64,000 bases of DNA, from positions 1 to 64,000 of the forward strand of contig CAJXNM010000011.1 in the NCBI GenBank assembly GCA_913057135.1, given 5' to 3'. Below are positions 7,628-15,220 of this stretch, one piece after another (the first letter of the stretch is position 1; each line of letters opens with the position of its first letter). Source of the stretch: an uncultured Halieaceae bacterium (GTDB taxonomy: Bacteria > Pseudomonadota > Gammaproteobacteria > Pseudomonadales > Halieaceae). The notes beneath the pieces were generated by a model. That model saw only the letters and a program-made list of their open reading frames with translations. It searched no databases and had not been told where the DNA came from. The position numbers were made by a program, and so were the translations under genes.

Positions 7628-8506
7628 TTAGTTTGCGCCCTCTGACGCCGATGCAAAGAGTTGTTGGATGGCCGCAATGAGTTGCTGTCCGGCTTCCGGT
7701 GGTAATCCGTCCTCGGTGGCAATAGCTTCGTGGGTCACACCATCAACCGCGCCCACTTGTACCAATCGCTCAAGGAGGTCCTGGGCGTTCAACCACGCCA
7801 GCACCTCAGGTACGCCCTGGAGATATTCCGTCATCGCAATTAAGCCATAAGCAGCCCAGTTTGAAACATCTGCGACCAGTAATTCGTCACAACTTGAGGC
7901 TGCGGGTCGAATATCCAGGGTGTTTAGAACATCACCGGCCTTGGCCATACCAATTTCATTGCCGCCATCACCGATGGCGATCACCGGACAAGACAGTAAC
8001 TCAACGTAAGGCTCTGCGGGGCGGCAGACATCGGTGATGTCACGCCCACGTATGTTGTAGTAGCGACCATCCGCGGCGGCACCGGGTCGCTCAATCATAA
8101 TTAACAACGTGGGCTTGAGGTCTTCGGTCATTGCCCGAGCGTCTCGGGCTGCCTGATCTCGGTCAAAGGAGCTCAAACTATAGGCTCTGACGCCGGGCCC
8201 TAACGCTCGTAGCAATGGATCACCCGCCAGCAGCCAGGGCGTTAATCCGAGCTGCTCACAGTACGCATAGAGGGCCAAAGCGCCCGCCGGGCCGTCGGTC
8301 TCAAAGGTGTCAGCAACAGGGAAGCCGGTGCAGATGACGACGTTATCGGCGGCGGCCAGCAGTAATTGCGCGCCATTTAAAAAGTTGTCGCTGTCGAGGC
8401 AGCGTTGCACCCCAGCCATGCCCCGGGGATTTAAGGCAACTAATAGCTCTGCCAGGGCGCCGCTGAGTTGAGAAGCCCTCGGCGATGTCGATAAAAAGTC
8501 ACCCAT
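7628..8506 (-). CDS. DUF4392 protein, predicted D-glutamate cyclase
   Basis: Family members include the C-terminal catalytic part of mammalian mitochondrial DGLUCY, which reversibly cyclises D-glutamate to 5-oxo-D-proline. Seen: VVICTGFPV near the N-terminus, the ETDGPAGALAL segment, IMIERPGAAADGRYYNIRG in the middle and the glycine-rich IAIGDGGNEIGMAKAG motif, which are the hallmarks of the domain. The 292-residue protein is a single-domain version. ATG 8506 overlaps the pxpC stop (TGATG), and the next gene starts one base after its stop. The placement between 5-oxoprolinase and D-amino-acid aminotransferase genes strongly supports a D-glutamate/5-oxoproline role; activity itself is inferred from family. 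Confidence 0.88.
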   Translation of the reverse strand: MGDFLSTSPRASQLSGALAELLVALNPRGMAGVQRCLDSDNFLNGAQLLLAAADNVVICTGFPVADTFETDGPAGALALYAYCEQLGLTPWLLAGDPLLRALGPGVRAYSLSSFDRDQAARDARAMTEDLKPTLLIMIERPGAAADGRYYNIRGRDITDVCRPAEPYVELLSCPVIAIGDGGNEIGMAKAGDVLNTLDIRPAASSCDELLVADVSNWAAYGLIAMTEYLQGVPEVLAWLNAQDLLERLVQVGAVDGVTHEAIATEDGLPPEAGQQLIAAIQQLFASASEGAN

Positions 8507-9456
8507 CAAACGGTCTCTAGCGCCAGTTCGCGCTCATAGTTTTGATGCAGCCACAATACGCGATCGGCGTCATGTGGCGATAGGGGTTCCAATCGACAGT
8601 GAGTATAGGGCTCGGCCTGCGCCAGCCGAGCACAGTCGACCGACAGCACAGCCCCTATTTTGGGATAGCCGCCGATGGTTTGACGATCGTTCAATAAAAC
8701 AATGGGGTCGCCATCGGGCGGTACTTGTATTGCACCTAAGCAGGTTGCCTCGGACCATAAGCGGGAGATGCCAGTCATAATCGGATTGCCCTCAAGTCGC
8801 ACCCCCATTCGATTGCGCTGATGGGATACTTGAAACCTGTTACTCACCAGTGCCTCTCGGCTGGACGCGGGTAACAGTGAGTACTGAAATCCTGGAATAA
8901 AGCGCAAGAGCAATTGATCCGACTTGTGTGCCTTGGAACGATTAGCCCGGTAATAGGTAGGTTCTGCCGCCGGTGGCAGCACCGGTAGTTGCGCGCCGTC
9001 ATAGAGTCGGTCGCCATTCAGTCCTCCCAAACCCTCGCGGACCACGGTCGAGCGGCTGCCGAGCACCGGTGGGGTTGCGATACCGCCGCTGATACAGACA
9101 TAGCTATAGCTGCCGCCCTGGGCCCTGCCTATGACCAGGCGCTGGCCCCGCATCAAGCGCAGTGTGGTGTTCATGGGCACGGTTTGGTCATCGATGCTTA
9201 GGCCTACGATGGCGCCCGTTACCGCCAATACCAGGTCGATGTCAGCCGATAGTTCGACGCCACCGAGGGTCAATTCCAGTGCTGCGCTTTCGAAGCTGTT
9301 ACCAACCAAGCGCTGCCCGAGACGAAAGCTGAAACCGTCGATAGCACCACCTGTGGTCAATCCAAGGTGCAGTTGTCCGAATCGCCCTTCGTCCTGGATA
9401 GTGGTGCTTAGACCTGCTCGGTGGATGGTCAGGGTGCCACCGCTGTCGGGGGTCAA
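8506..9456 (-). CDS. pxpC: 5-oxoprolinase subunit C (biotin-dependent carboxyltransferase-like)
   Basis: With PxpA and PxpB it hydrolyses 5-oxo-L-proline to L-glutamate using ATP. Seen: LTIHRAGLSTTIQDEGRFGQLHLGL at the N-terminus, GGAIDGFSFRLGQRLVGN, and IVLLNDRQTIGGYPKIGAV near residue 250, all typical of the allophanate hydrolase subunit 2/KipA fold. TTG at 9456 is chosen because a perfect AGGAGG lies six bases upstream and it overlaps the pxpB stop (TTGA); a TTG at 9462 sits directly against the AGGAGG and is less likely. Length (316) fits the family. No ATG start is available, a trait shared with other genes of this operon. Confidence 0.92.
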   Translation of the reverse strand: MTPDSGGTLTIHRAGLSTTIQDEGRFGQLHLGLTTGGAIDGFSFRLGQRLVGNSFESAALELTLGGVELSADIDLVLAVTGAIVGLSIDDQTVPMNTTLRLMRGQRLVIGRAQGGSYSYVCISGGIATPPVLGSRSTVVREGLGGLNGDRLYDGAQLPVLPPAAEPTYYRANRSKAHKSDQLLLRFIPGFQYSLLPASSREALVSNRFQVSHQRNRMGVRLEGNPIMTGISRLWSEATCLGAIQVPPDGDPIVLLNDRQTIGGYPKIGAVLSVDCARLAQAEPYTHCRLEPLSPHDADRVLWLHQNYERELALETV

Positions 9457-10145
9457 ATGCAACCTCCTAATTCAATAAATCGTTCCCTGTCGATGGCGTC
9501 GAAGATGACGGTATCGCCGACATTGATGCGTGTCGGTGGTTCGGTGTTCAGATCAAATAGAGGGATAGGGCAGCGTCCTATCAGTTGCCACCCCCCCGGT
9601 GACGTCCGTGGATACACTGCGGTTTGGGTGTCGGCGATACCGACACTGCCGGTGGCTACGGCTTGGCGGGGCGTTGCGTGGCGGGGGCACGCTAGTCGCT
9701 CATCGACTTCGCCCAAATAACAGAACCCCGGGGCGAAGCCATTGGCATACGCTCGGTAAGGTCGACCCGCATGCAGTTCGATCAGTTCGGCTATGGTCAG
9801 GCTGTTGCGCCGGGCCAGTGACTCGATATCGGGTCCCGATTCGATGGCGTACCAAACCGGTAGGTGGATGATGTTTCCCCCAGGCGTAGAAGAGGGCGCT
9901 TCGAACCCGTCATAGGTGGATAGCCAGTGCTTTAGAGGTTCGCGCAGTGCTGCGCCGGTTGGCCAAAACACCGTGAGGGACTGATAGGCCAGCACCGTAT
10001 CTTCAATCGCGCTACCAAAGTCCGCTATTAGGGCATCCTTGAGCGCCACTAGTGCTGCTGTGGTAGACGCACTGGGCGCGCGTGCAAGGCTAATACGAAG
10101 TCCTCGCTCGCCGGCCATATCCCAGGTGATAGGGTCAATGGACAC
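9453..10145 (-). CDS. pxpB: 5-oxoprolinase subunit B (KipI-like)
   Basis: Partner of PxpC in the ATP-dependent 5-oxoprolinase. Seen: family motifs LIADFGSAIEDTV, TVFWP near residue 70, the strongly conserved IHLPVWYAIESGPDIESLA and GFAPGFCYLGEVDERLACPRH, and SVGIADTQTAVYPRTSPGGWQLIGR, as in KipI/allophanate hydrolase subunit 1. Starts with GTG at 10145, nine bases after the pxpA stop. The 230-residue size is standard. The 3' end carries the ribosome-binding site for pxpC inside its last codons. Confidence 0.93.
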   Translation of the reverse strand: MSIDPITWDMAGERGLRISLARAPSASTTAALVALKDALIADFGSAIEDTVLAYQSLTVFWPTGAALREPLKHWLSTYDGFEAPSSTPGGNIIHLPVWYAIESGPDIESLARRNSLTIAELIELHAGRPYRAYANGFAPGFCYLGEVDERLACPRHATPRQAVATGSVGIADTQTAVYPRTSPGGWQLIGRCPIPLFDLNTEPPTRINVGDTVIFDAIDRERFIELGGCI

Positions 10146-10154
10146 GGTTTTTAC

Positions 10155-10898
10155 TCAATCGACATGACGTTTAAAGGCCGACCGAATCGCCTGCACCATG
10201 GCCACCGCCTCAGCGCTGTCCCCATGCACGCACAGGGTATCCGCCTGAAGATTCAGCGCCCTACCTTTGGCGCTGGTCAGCTGTCCCCGAGCGATAGCTA
10301 GGGCTTGTGCCACCGCATCATCACGAGTCAGTACAGCACCGGGTTGATCTCTGGGTAGTAGTAAGCCGTTGTTGCCGTAACTTCGATCGGCAAAGGCCTC
10401 AAAGCGCAATTTAAGCCCGTATTGCACCGCAAGTTCCACGGTGTCGGCATCGTTAGGCGTCGCTAGCACCACAAGATCGAGGGGGCGATGCCACGCCGCA
10501 ACCGCACGCATCACATCAGCCCGCAATGCAATATCCTTTGCCATGTCGTTATACAGGGCCCCGTGGGGTTTGACGTAGGTCACTTTGAGTCGTTGGGTGC
10601 GAGCCATGCCCTCGAGGGCTGCCATTTGATAGTGCAGGGTATCGATGAGGGCTTGGCCCCGAAGATGCATCGAGCGCCGTCCAAAACCTTGTAAATCGGG
10701 GTAGGACACATGCGCACCAATCTCAACCCGATGGGTCTTCGCGAGTTGCAGCGTTGCGCGTATCACCGAGGGATCCCCCGCATGAAAACCACAGGCGATG
10801 TTGGCGGCATCGATGAACGGCATGACTGCACTGTCGTCACCCATTCGCCACGCGCCAAAGCTCTCTCCAAGGTCACAGTTGAGGGTCAGTTGGTTCAT
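10155..10898 (-). CDS. pxpA: 5-oxoprolinase subunit A (LamB/YcsF family)
   Basis: Third subunit of the 5-oxoprolinase. Seen: LNCDLGESFGAWRMGDD at the N-terminus, ANIACGFHAGDPSVI, IGAHVSYPDLQGFGRR, VKPHGALYND and FADRSYGNNGLLLPRDQPGAVL, which are the diagnostic LamB/YcsF blocks, and LCVHGDSAEAVAM near the C-terminus. Length of 247 is normal. It begins at ATG 10898, after a GAGAGG stretch, and lies 84 bases downstream of the DUF1445 gene, the largest gap inside this operon. Confidence 0.95.
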   Translation of the reverse strand: MNQLTLNCDLGESFGAWRMGDDSAVMPFIDAANIACGFHAGDPSVIRATLQLAKTHRVEIGAHVSYPDLQGFGRRSMHLRGQALIDTLHYQMAALEGMARTQRLKVTYVKPHGALYNDMAKDIALRADVMRAVAAWHRPLDLVVLATPNDADTVELAVQYGLKLRFEAFADRSYGNNGLLLPRDQPGAVLTRDDAVAQALAIARGQLTSAKGRALNLQADTLCVHGDSAEAVAMVQAIRSAFKRHVD

Positions 10899-10982
10899 GA
10901 GCTGCGCCTCTCGGTAGGTGGGGCCAAGGGATAGCTGGGTCGGAGCTGGTTAAGACCTAATCGTGGGCCCATTCTGGAATCA

Positions 10983-11777
10983 TTAAATAGCAGCAAGGGT
11001 GGCATTGTTAAGGTCTGTAATCAGCATATGTCCAGGCGCATGGGTAATGGCAAAAGGTAATTGTGCTTGCTCCAGGGCTGCCTGCGGGGTGACACCACAG
11101 GCCCAAAATACGGGGACTTCACCGGCCTTGAGGGTTACTGGGTCACCATAGTCGGGCTTAGCCAGATCGAGAATACCCAGAGCGGCAGGGTCACCGAAAT
11201 GAATAGGAGCGCCGTGAACCTGGGGGAATCGACTGCATATTTGGATGGCGCGGATGGCGTCTCTGGGTGTGAACGGTCGCATGCTGACGACCAAATCACC
11301 CTCAAAGACGCCCGCGGGATGGCACGGCTGATGGGTTTTATACATGGGCACATTCACGTTTTCGCTGATGTTGCGAATTTCTAATCCAGCGGATAGCAGC
11401 GCCTCTTCAAAGGAAAAAGAGCAACCCAGGGCAAAGCTCACCAGATCATCGCGCCAGTGGTCACGAATATCCGAGACCTCTGTCGTCAACACACCATCGT
11501 GCCACAGGCGATAACGGGGCAAATCGGTTCTAATGTCTATATCTGCCCCCAAAGTTGTCAGGGTGGGATCCCCCGGTTTGGCGCTCATCGCCAACAGTGG
11601 GCAAGGTTTGGGGTTTAGTTGGCAAAAGCGCAAAAAGTCGTAGGCGTAGGTATCGGGCAACACCACCAAATTGCACTGCACCAAACTGGGCGCAATACCG
11701 CTTGTTGGGCCAGTAAATTCACCGCGGCGACATTGTTGTCGCCAGCGCTGACCTGAAGGCTCATGCTGTTGTCCCAA
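10983..11777 (-). CDS. DUF1445 (YcsI-like) putative hydro-lyase / D-glutamate cyclase N-domain family
   Basis: Seen: [76 protein letters not shown] and [21 protein letters not shown], the conserved blocks of this family along its length. The family is annotated as putative hydro-lyase and also forms the N-terminal part of mammalian DGLUCY. No ATG lies in frame near the homology start; TTG 11777 is chosen because GGGAG sits eight bases before it, giving 264 residues, the family size. A longer frame from 11828 would be built on a 12-bp tandem repeat and looks non-coding. First gene of the operon with pxpABC, DUF4392, dat and alr. Confidence 0.88.
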   Translation of the reverse strand: MGQQHEPSGQRWRQQCRRGEFTGPTSGIAPSLVQCNLVVLPDTYAYDFLRFCQLNPKPCPLLAMSAKPGDPTLTTLGADIDIRTDLPRYRLWHDGVLTTEVSDIRDHWRDDLVSFALGCSFSFEEALLSAGLEIRNISENVNVPMYKTHQPCHPAGVFEGDLVVSMRPFTPRDAIRAIQICSRFPQVHGAPIHFGDPAALGILDLAKPDYGDPVTLKAGEVPVFWACGVTPQAALEQAQLPFAITHAPGHMLITDLNNATLAAI

Positions 11778-11791
11778 GCTGCTGTCTCCCC

Positions 11792-11827
11792 ATAGAACTC
11801 TCAATAGAACTCTCAATAGAATTCCCA
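11792..11827. repeat. 12-bp tandem repeat, about three copies
   Basis: The unit ATAGAACTCTCA occurs twice exactly and a third time with a changed end (ATAGAATTCCCA). It lies just upstream of the DUF1445 ribosome-binding site, so it is in the leader of the operon. Copy number changes would alter leader length by twelve bases each. Confidence 0.8.
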
Positions 11828-12186
11828 ACCGAACCGGTGAGGGCTCTGGTGCCCCCCGGTGGCGCTCCCCTGCGGAGCAATTGTGCAGTCGATGTTGATG
11901 CCCTTTGCCATGGCTGACAAGAGGCGCCCAACAGGTACAAGGTTACTGCTGCTGCCAGACGATGGCTTGTCTCGAGCGCTGTCGGTGCTTGCTGGTGATT
12001 TTGATCAATAGCATGTCGCATTCGTTATCGGTTTTCAGCCTTTCGTTAAATGGATGCCATTGCTCATGGTTACCGTAAGTCCAATAATCGCGGTGGGGGC
12101 GCTAGATGCCATAGCAACAGGTATAACCATAATTAACCAGAGCCATCAGCGGGTTGGTCAAGAACGTTTACCACCCGATTGAACAC

Positions 12187-12202
12187 TGGCGAGCGAGGTG
12201 CA
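12187..12202 (+). promoter_or_regulatory. Weak candidate sigma-54 promoter for the formate dehydrogenase operon
   Basis: TGGCGAGCGAGGTGCA keeps the GG and GC dinucleotides of the -24/-12 consensus at the correct spacing and matches 9 of 12 defined positions. It is 112 bases upstream of fdhD on the same strand. A match this loose can occur by chance; no activator site was recognised. Confidence 0.22.
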
Positions 12203-12313
12203 GCTCATGGAGTCACCGACATTGACGGCTACTCAACCCGATCACCGATTTGTCGCAGCTGGTGAACTCACGGCATACGAATTCACTGCCTATAAAAAAA
12301 GGGGAGTGCACTG

Positions 12314-13153
12314 ATGCCCGTCCATGCCAGTGATCCACGTCCCATTCGTCGCTTCAGCGATGTACAGCTTGCCACCCCTGCCAGTGCCGAATTCGATCCG
12401 GTTGTGGTCGAGGCGCCATTGGCCATCGCCAACAGCGAGACGGTCCTGGCAACCACCATGCGGACACCGGGGCATGATGAGGAATTGGCGGTGGGTTGGC
12501 TGGTGAGTGAATCTGACATTGTTGACTCAACTGACCTACTCGATGTCAAACGTGTTGGCGCCTCTCAGTTTCGCCAATGGGGTGTCATTGAAGAAGCGGT
12601 TGATACCGTGGTCATTGAACTGGCTAATCACTGCCGAATGCCCAAACCCCGTGCTTACCTCACCTCCAGCTCCTGTGGTGTCTGCAGTGCCGATGTCTTG
12701 GAGTCGGTGCCATCGCCGTCGGCACCGCTCCAGTCACCGGGTTGGACGCTGCGTCCCGACAAAGTGCATTCACTGATCGATGCAATGCGTGAGCAGCAGC
12801 GCATGTTTGATTTGACCGGGGCTCTTCACGCGGCAGCGTTGACCTCCAATACCGGTGAATTATTGGTCGTGCGTGAGGATGTGGGTCGCCACAACGCGGT
12901 CGATAAAGTCATCGGACATGCGTTTATGGCACAGCAATTTCCGTTAACCGATCAACTGTTAGTGGTCAGTGGCCGGGTGTCCTACGAGATTGTGGCTAAA
13001 GCGCTGCGCGCCTGTGTTGCGGGTATTGTCGCCGTGTCTGGCCCGACAACCCTCGCTGTTGATTTGGCACGCCACCACGGACTGTTGCTCATCGGTTTTG
13101 CTCGAGATCAACGCATCAACGTCTACGCCGGAGAAGGAATGCTTCACTCATGA
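12314..13153 (+). CDS. fdhD: Formate dehydrogenase accessory sulfurtransferase FdhD
   Basis: FdhD passes sulfur from a cysteine desulfurase to the molybdenum cofactor so that formate dehydrogenase becomes active. Seen: PLAIANSE and TPGHDEELAVGWLVSE early on, the persulfide-carrying loop SSSCGVCSAD with the CxxC pair around residues 118-121, TGALHAAAL, and the cofactor-binding VREDVGRHNAVDKVIG. Length of 279 is usual. ATG 12314 follows GGGGAG. It is the first gene of the operon and overlaps fdsG by four bases (ATGA). Confidence 0.96.
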   Translation: MPVHASDPRPIRRFSDVQLATPASAEFDPVVVEAPLAIANSETVLATTMRTPGHDEELAVGWLVSESDIVDSTDLLDVKRVGASQFRQWGVIEEAVDTVVIELANHCRMPKPRAYLTSSSCGVCSADVLESVPSPSAPLQSPGWTLRPDKVHSLIDAMREQQRMFDLTGALHAAALTSNTGELLVVREDVGRHNAVDKVIGHAFMAQQFPLTDQLLVVSGRVSYEIVAKALRACVAGIVAVSGPTTLAVDLARHHGLLLIGFARDQRINVYAGEGMLHS

Positions 13154-13650
13154 CGTGCACAAGCCGCTGGCCAGTCTGGGATTCGGTTGTAGCAAGACAG
13201 TTGGTGACTGCCATCGCCGAGCGCCACGCGGGCCCTGTGCTGATGTGTCTACAGGCCATTCAAGGGCATTTTGGTTATGTGCCCGAGGGCGCTACCCCTA
13301 TCGTTGCCGACGTGTGCAATGTGTCCCGGGCGGATGTGCATGGGGTGCTGACGTTCTACGCCGATTTACGAACGTCACCGCCGCCACCTGTGCCGGTGCG
13401 GCTCTGTGCCGCAGAGGCCTGCCAGGCAGTGGGTGCTCGCGCGCTCAAGGGCCAGTGGCAGGCTACCTGTGAGCTCGACGCCGAACTCGCCGCCTTAACC
13501 GGCGTCGACGAACCCATTTTCTGTCTTGGGAACTGCGCGCTGGGGCCCGCCGCTGTGGTCGACGGCGAACTGATGGGGCGAGTGACCGTAGAACGCCTGC
13601 GAGCAGCGGTGTTGGCTCGTGCAGAACAAGACTCGGAGCAGTCAGTATGA
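13150..13650 (+). CDS. fdsG: NAD-dependent formate dehydrogenase gamma subunit (NuoE-like)
   Basis: Carries a [2Fe-2S] cluster of the thioredoxin-like type and helps electron flow to NAD in soluble FdsGBA complexes. Seen: LMCLQAIQGHFGYVP, VLTFYADLRTSP, and four cysteines in the expected places: VRLCAAEACQAVG and IFCLGNCALGPA. The 166 residues match FdsG. ATG 13150 overlaps the fdhD stop and the next gene overlaps in the same way, so the whole operon is translationally coupled. Confidence 0.93.
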   Translation: MTCTSRWPVWDSVVARQLVTAIAERHAGPVLMCLQAIQGHFGYVPEGATPIVADVCNVSRADVHGVLTFYADLRTSPPPPVPVRLCAAEACQAVGARALKGQWQATCELDAELAALTGVDEPIFCLGNCALGPAAVVDGELMGRVTVERLRAAVLARAEQDSEQSV

Positions 13651-15215
13651 GCGTCTGGTTTGTGCCAAAAGATGCCGCGGCTAAGTCTGTCGGCGCCGAC
13701 CAAATAGCCGAGCGACTCATCGCCCAGGGCGAGGTGGTTATCCGCACAGGCAGTCGCGGCTTACTCTGGTTGGAGCCGCTGGTGGAGTGGAGTGACGACC
13801 GGTACGGCGACCGCGTCGGCTGGTGCAATGTCACTGCAGAGCAGTGTCTTGATGTCTTGCCTACAAGCAGCGATGGCAATTTTCTGGGGGCAGTTGATGA
13901 CCTCGACTATCTGGCGCGTCAACAGCGTTGGATTTTTGAGCGTGTCGGCATTATTGATCCCCTCGACGGGGACGATTTTTTATATCGAGGTGGGTTGGCG
14001 GGTTTAAAGCGGGCGCTGGCTATGACGCCTAACGATGTGGTCGAGGCTATTGTTGCGTCGGGGCTAAGAGGCCGGGGTGGTGCGGGTTTCCCCGCGGGTA
14101 TCAAATGGCGCACGGTAGCGGCCCAGGAGCCCGTTGCCCACGCTGGTTCAGGCGCCGGTGCGGCCAAGCACAAGTACATTTGTGTCAACGCCGACGAGGG
14201 GGACAGCGGCACCTTCGCCGATCGGATGCTGATGGAAGGTGACCCCTTTTGTCTCATTGAAGGCATGGTGATTGCCGCTTGGGCAGTCGGTGCAGATCTC
14301 GGTATTGTGTATTTACGCTCCGAGTACCCCGATGCCATTGCAACCCTTGAACAGGCCCTTGAACAAGCCCGCGAGCGCGGCTGGTTGGGCGCCAATATTC
14401 TGGGTAGTGGCTTTGGCTTTGATATCGAGATTCGAATAGGTGCAGGCTCTTACGTTTGCGGTGAAGAGACCGCAATGCTCGAGAGCATCGAAGGGCGGCG
14501 GGGTATGGTCCGTGTGAAGCCCCCTTTGCCCGCTATCAAAGGGCTATTTGGAACGCCTACTGTCATCAATAACGTACTGACCATGGCCAGCGTACCGTCC
14601 ATTATGGCGCGAGGCCCCGAGGCTTACGCGGCGCTGGGTCATGGGCGCTCTTGCGGTACACAAGTGTTCCAGCTGGCGGGGAATATTGCCCGGGGCGGTA
14701 TTGTTGAAACTGCCTTTGGGGTCACGGCCCGCGCCCTGGTTCACGATTTCGGGGGCGGTACTCGCTCGGGAAGGCCGGTGCGTGCGGTGCAGACCGGTGG
14801 TCCTCTGGGACCTTACCTGGCTGCGGATGAGCTCGATGTGCCTATGGCCTACGAAGCGCTGGCCGAGGCCGGAGGTATGCTTGGCCACGGTGGTCTGGTG
14901 GTATTCGACGACACGGTCGATATGCTTGAGCAGGCGCGATTCGCCATGGAATTTTGCGCCGAGGAGTCCTGTGGCAAATGCACGCCCTGCCGTATTGGTG
15001 CTGTGCGCGGTGTTGAGGTGCTTGAGCGCATTGCGGCGGGTGATGATGCGATGCAGCAGCAGGTACTGCTGAGAGATCTTTGCGAAGTCATGGAAATGGG
15101 GTCCCTTTGCGCCATGGGCGGGCTCACCCCTAAACCCGTACTCAGCGCGCTTAATACCTTCTCTGAGGATTTTGACCGTGCCGGCAGCAAACTCATTGTG
15201 CGAAGCGGAGGTTAG
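13647..15215 (+). CDS. fdsB: NAD-dependent formate dehydrogenase beta subunit (NuoF-like)
   Basis: FMN- and NAD-binding diaphorase subunit. Seen: a thioredoxin-like N-terminal ~110 residues, then the NuoF core: GLRGRGGAGFPAGIKW (FMN/NADH site), VNADEGDSGTFADR, GAGSYVCGEETAMLESIEG, PLPAIKGLFGTPTVINN, and the [4Fe-4S] motif ESCGKCTPCRIG near residue 440 with a final cysteine in MGSLCAMGG. At 522 residues it is the usual size. Overlaps fdsG by ATGA; five bases separate it from fdsA. Confidence 0.95.
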   Translation: MSVWFVPKDAAAKSVGADQIAERLIAQGEVVIRTGSRGLLWLEPLVEWSDDRYGDRVGWCNVTAEQCLDVLPTSSDGNFLGAVDDLDYLARQQRWIFERVGIIDPLDGDDFLYRGGLAGLKRALAMTPNDVVEAIVASGLRGRGGAGFPAGIKWRTVAAQEPVAHAGSGAGAAKHKYICVNADEGDSGTFADRMLMEGDPFCLIEGMVIAAWAVGADLGIVYLRSEYPDAIATLEQALEQARERGWLGANILGSGFGFDIEIRIGAGSYVCGEETAMLESIEGRRGMVRVKPPLPAIKGLFGTPTVINNVLTMASVPSIMARGPEAYAALGHGRSCGTQVFQLAGNIARGGIVETAFGVTARALVHDFGGGTRSGRPVRAVQTGGPLGPYLAADELDVPMAYEALAEAGGMLGHGGLVVFDDTVDMLEQARFAMEFCAEESCGKCTPCRIGAVRGVEVLERIAAGDDAMQQQVLLRDLCEVMEMGSLCAMGGLTPKPVLSALNTFSEDFDRAGSKLIVRSGG

Positions 15216-15220
15216 CTGCG

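Larger units (their letters stand above)
11778..12313. other. Intergenic region between divergent operons
   Basis: About 536 bases without a convincing gene, separating the DUF1445-pxp operon from the formate dehydrogenase operon. It must hold both promoters. Visible items are the 12-bp tandem repeat, a loose sigma-54-like box at 12187-12202 and a GGGGAG ribosome-binding site at about 12300 for fdhD. A short frame at 11761-12021 on the minus strand shows no family features and is not called. Confidence 0.6.

Noticed and set aside
11792-11827. CRISPR-like repeat
   Set aside because: Units are 12 bases, contiguous and without spacers.
11761-12021. 86-residue frame upstream of DUF1445
   Set aside because: Low-complexity end comes from the 12-bp repeat, no ribosome site, no recognisable domain.
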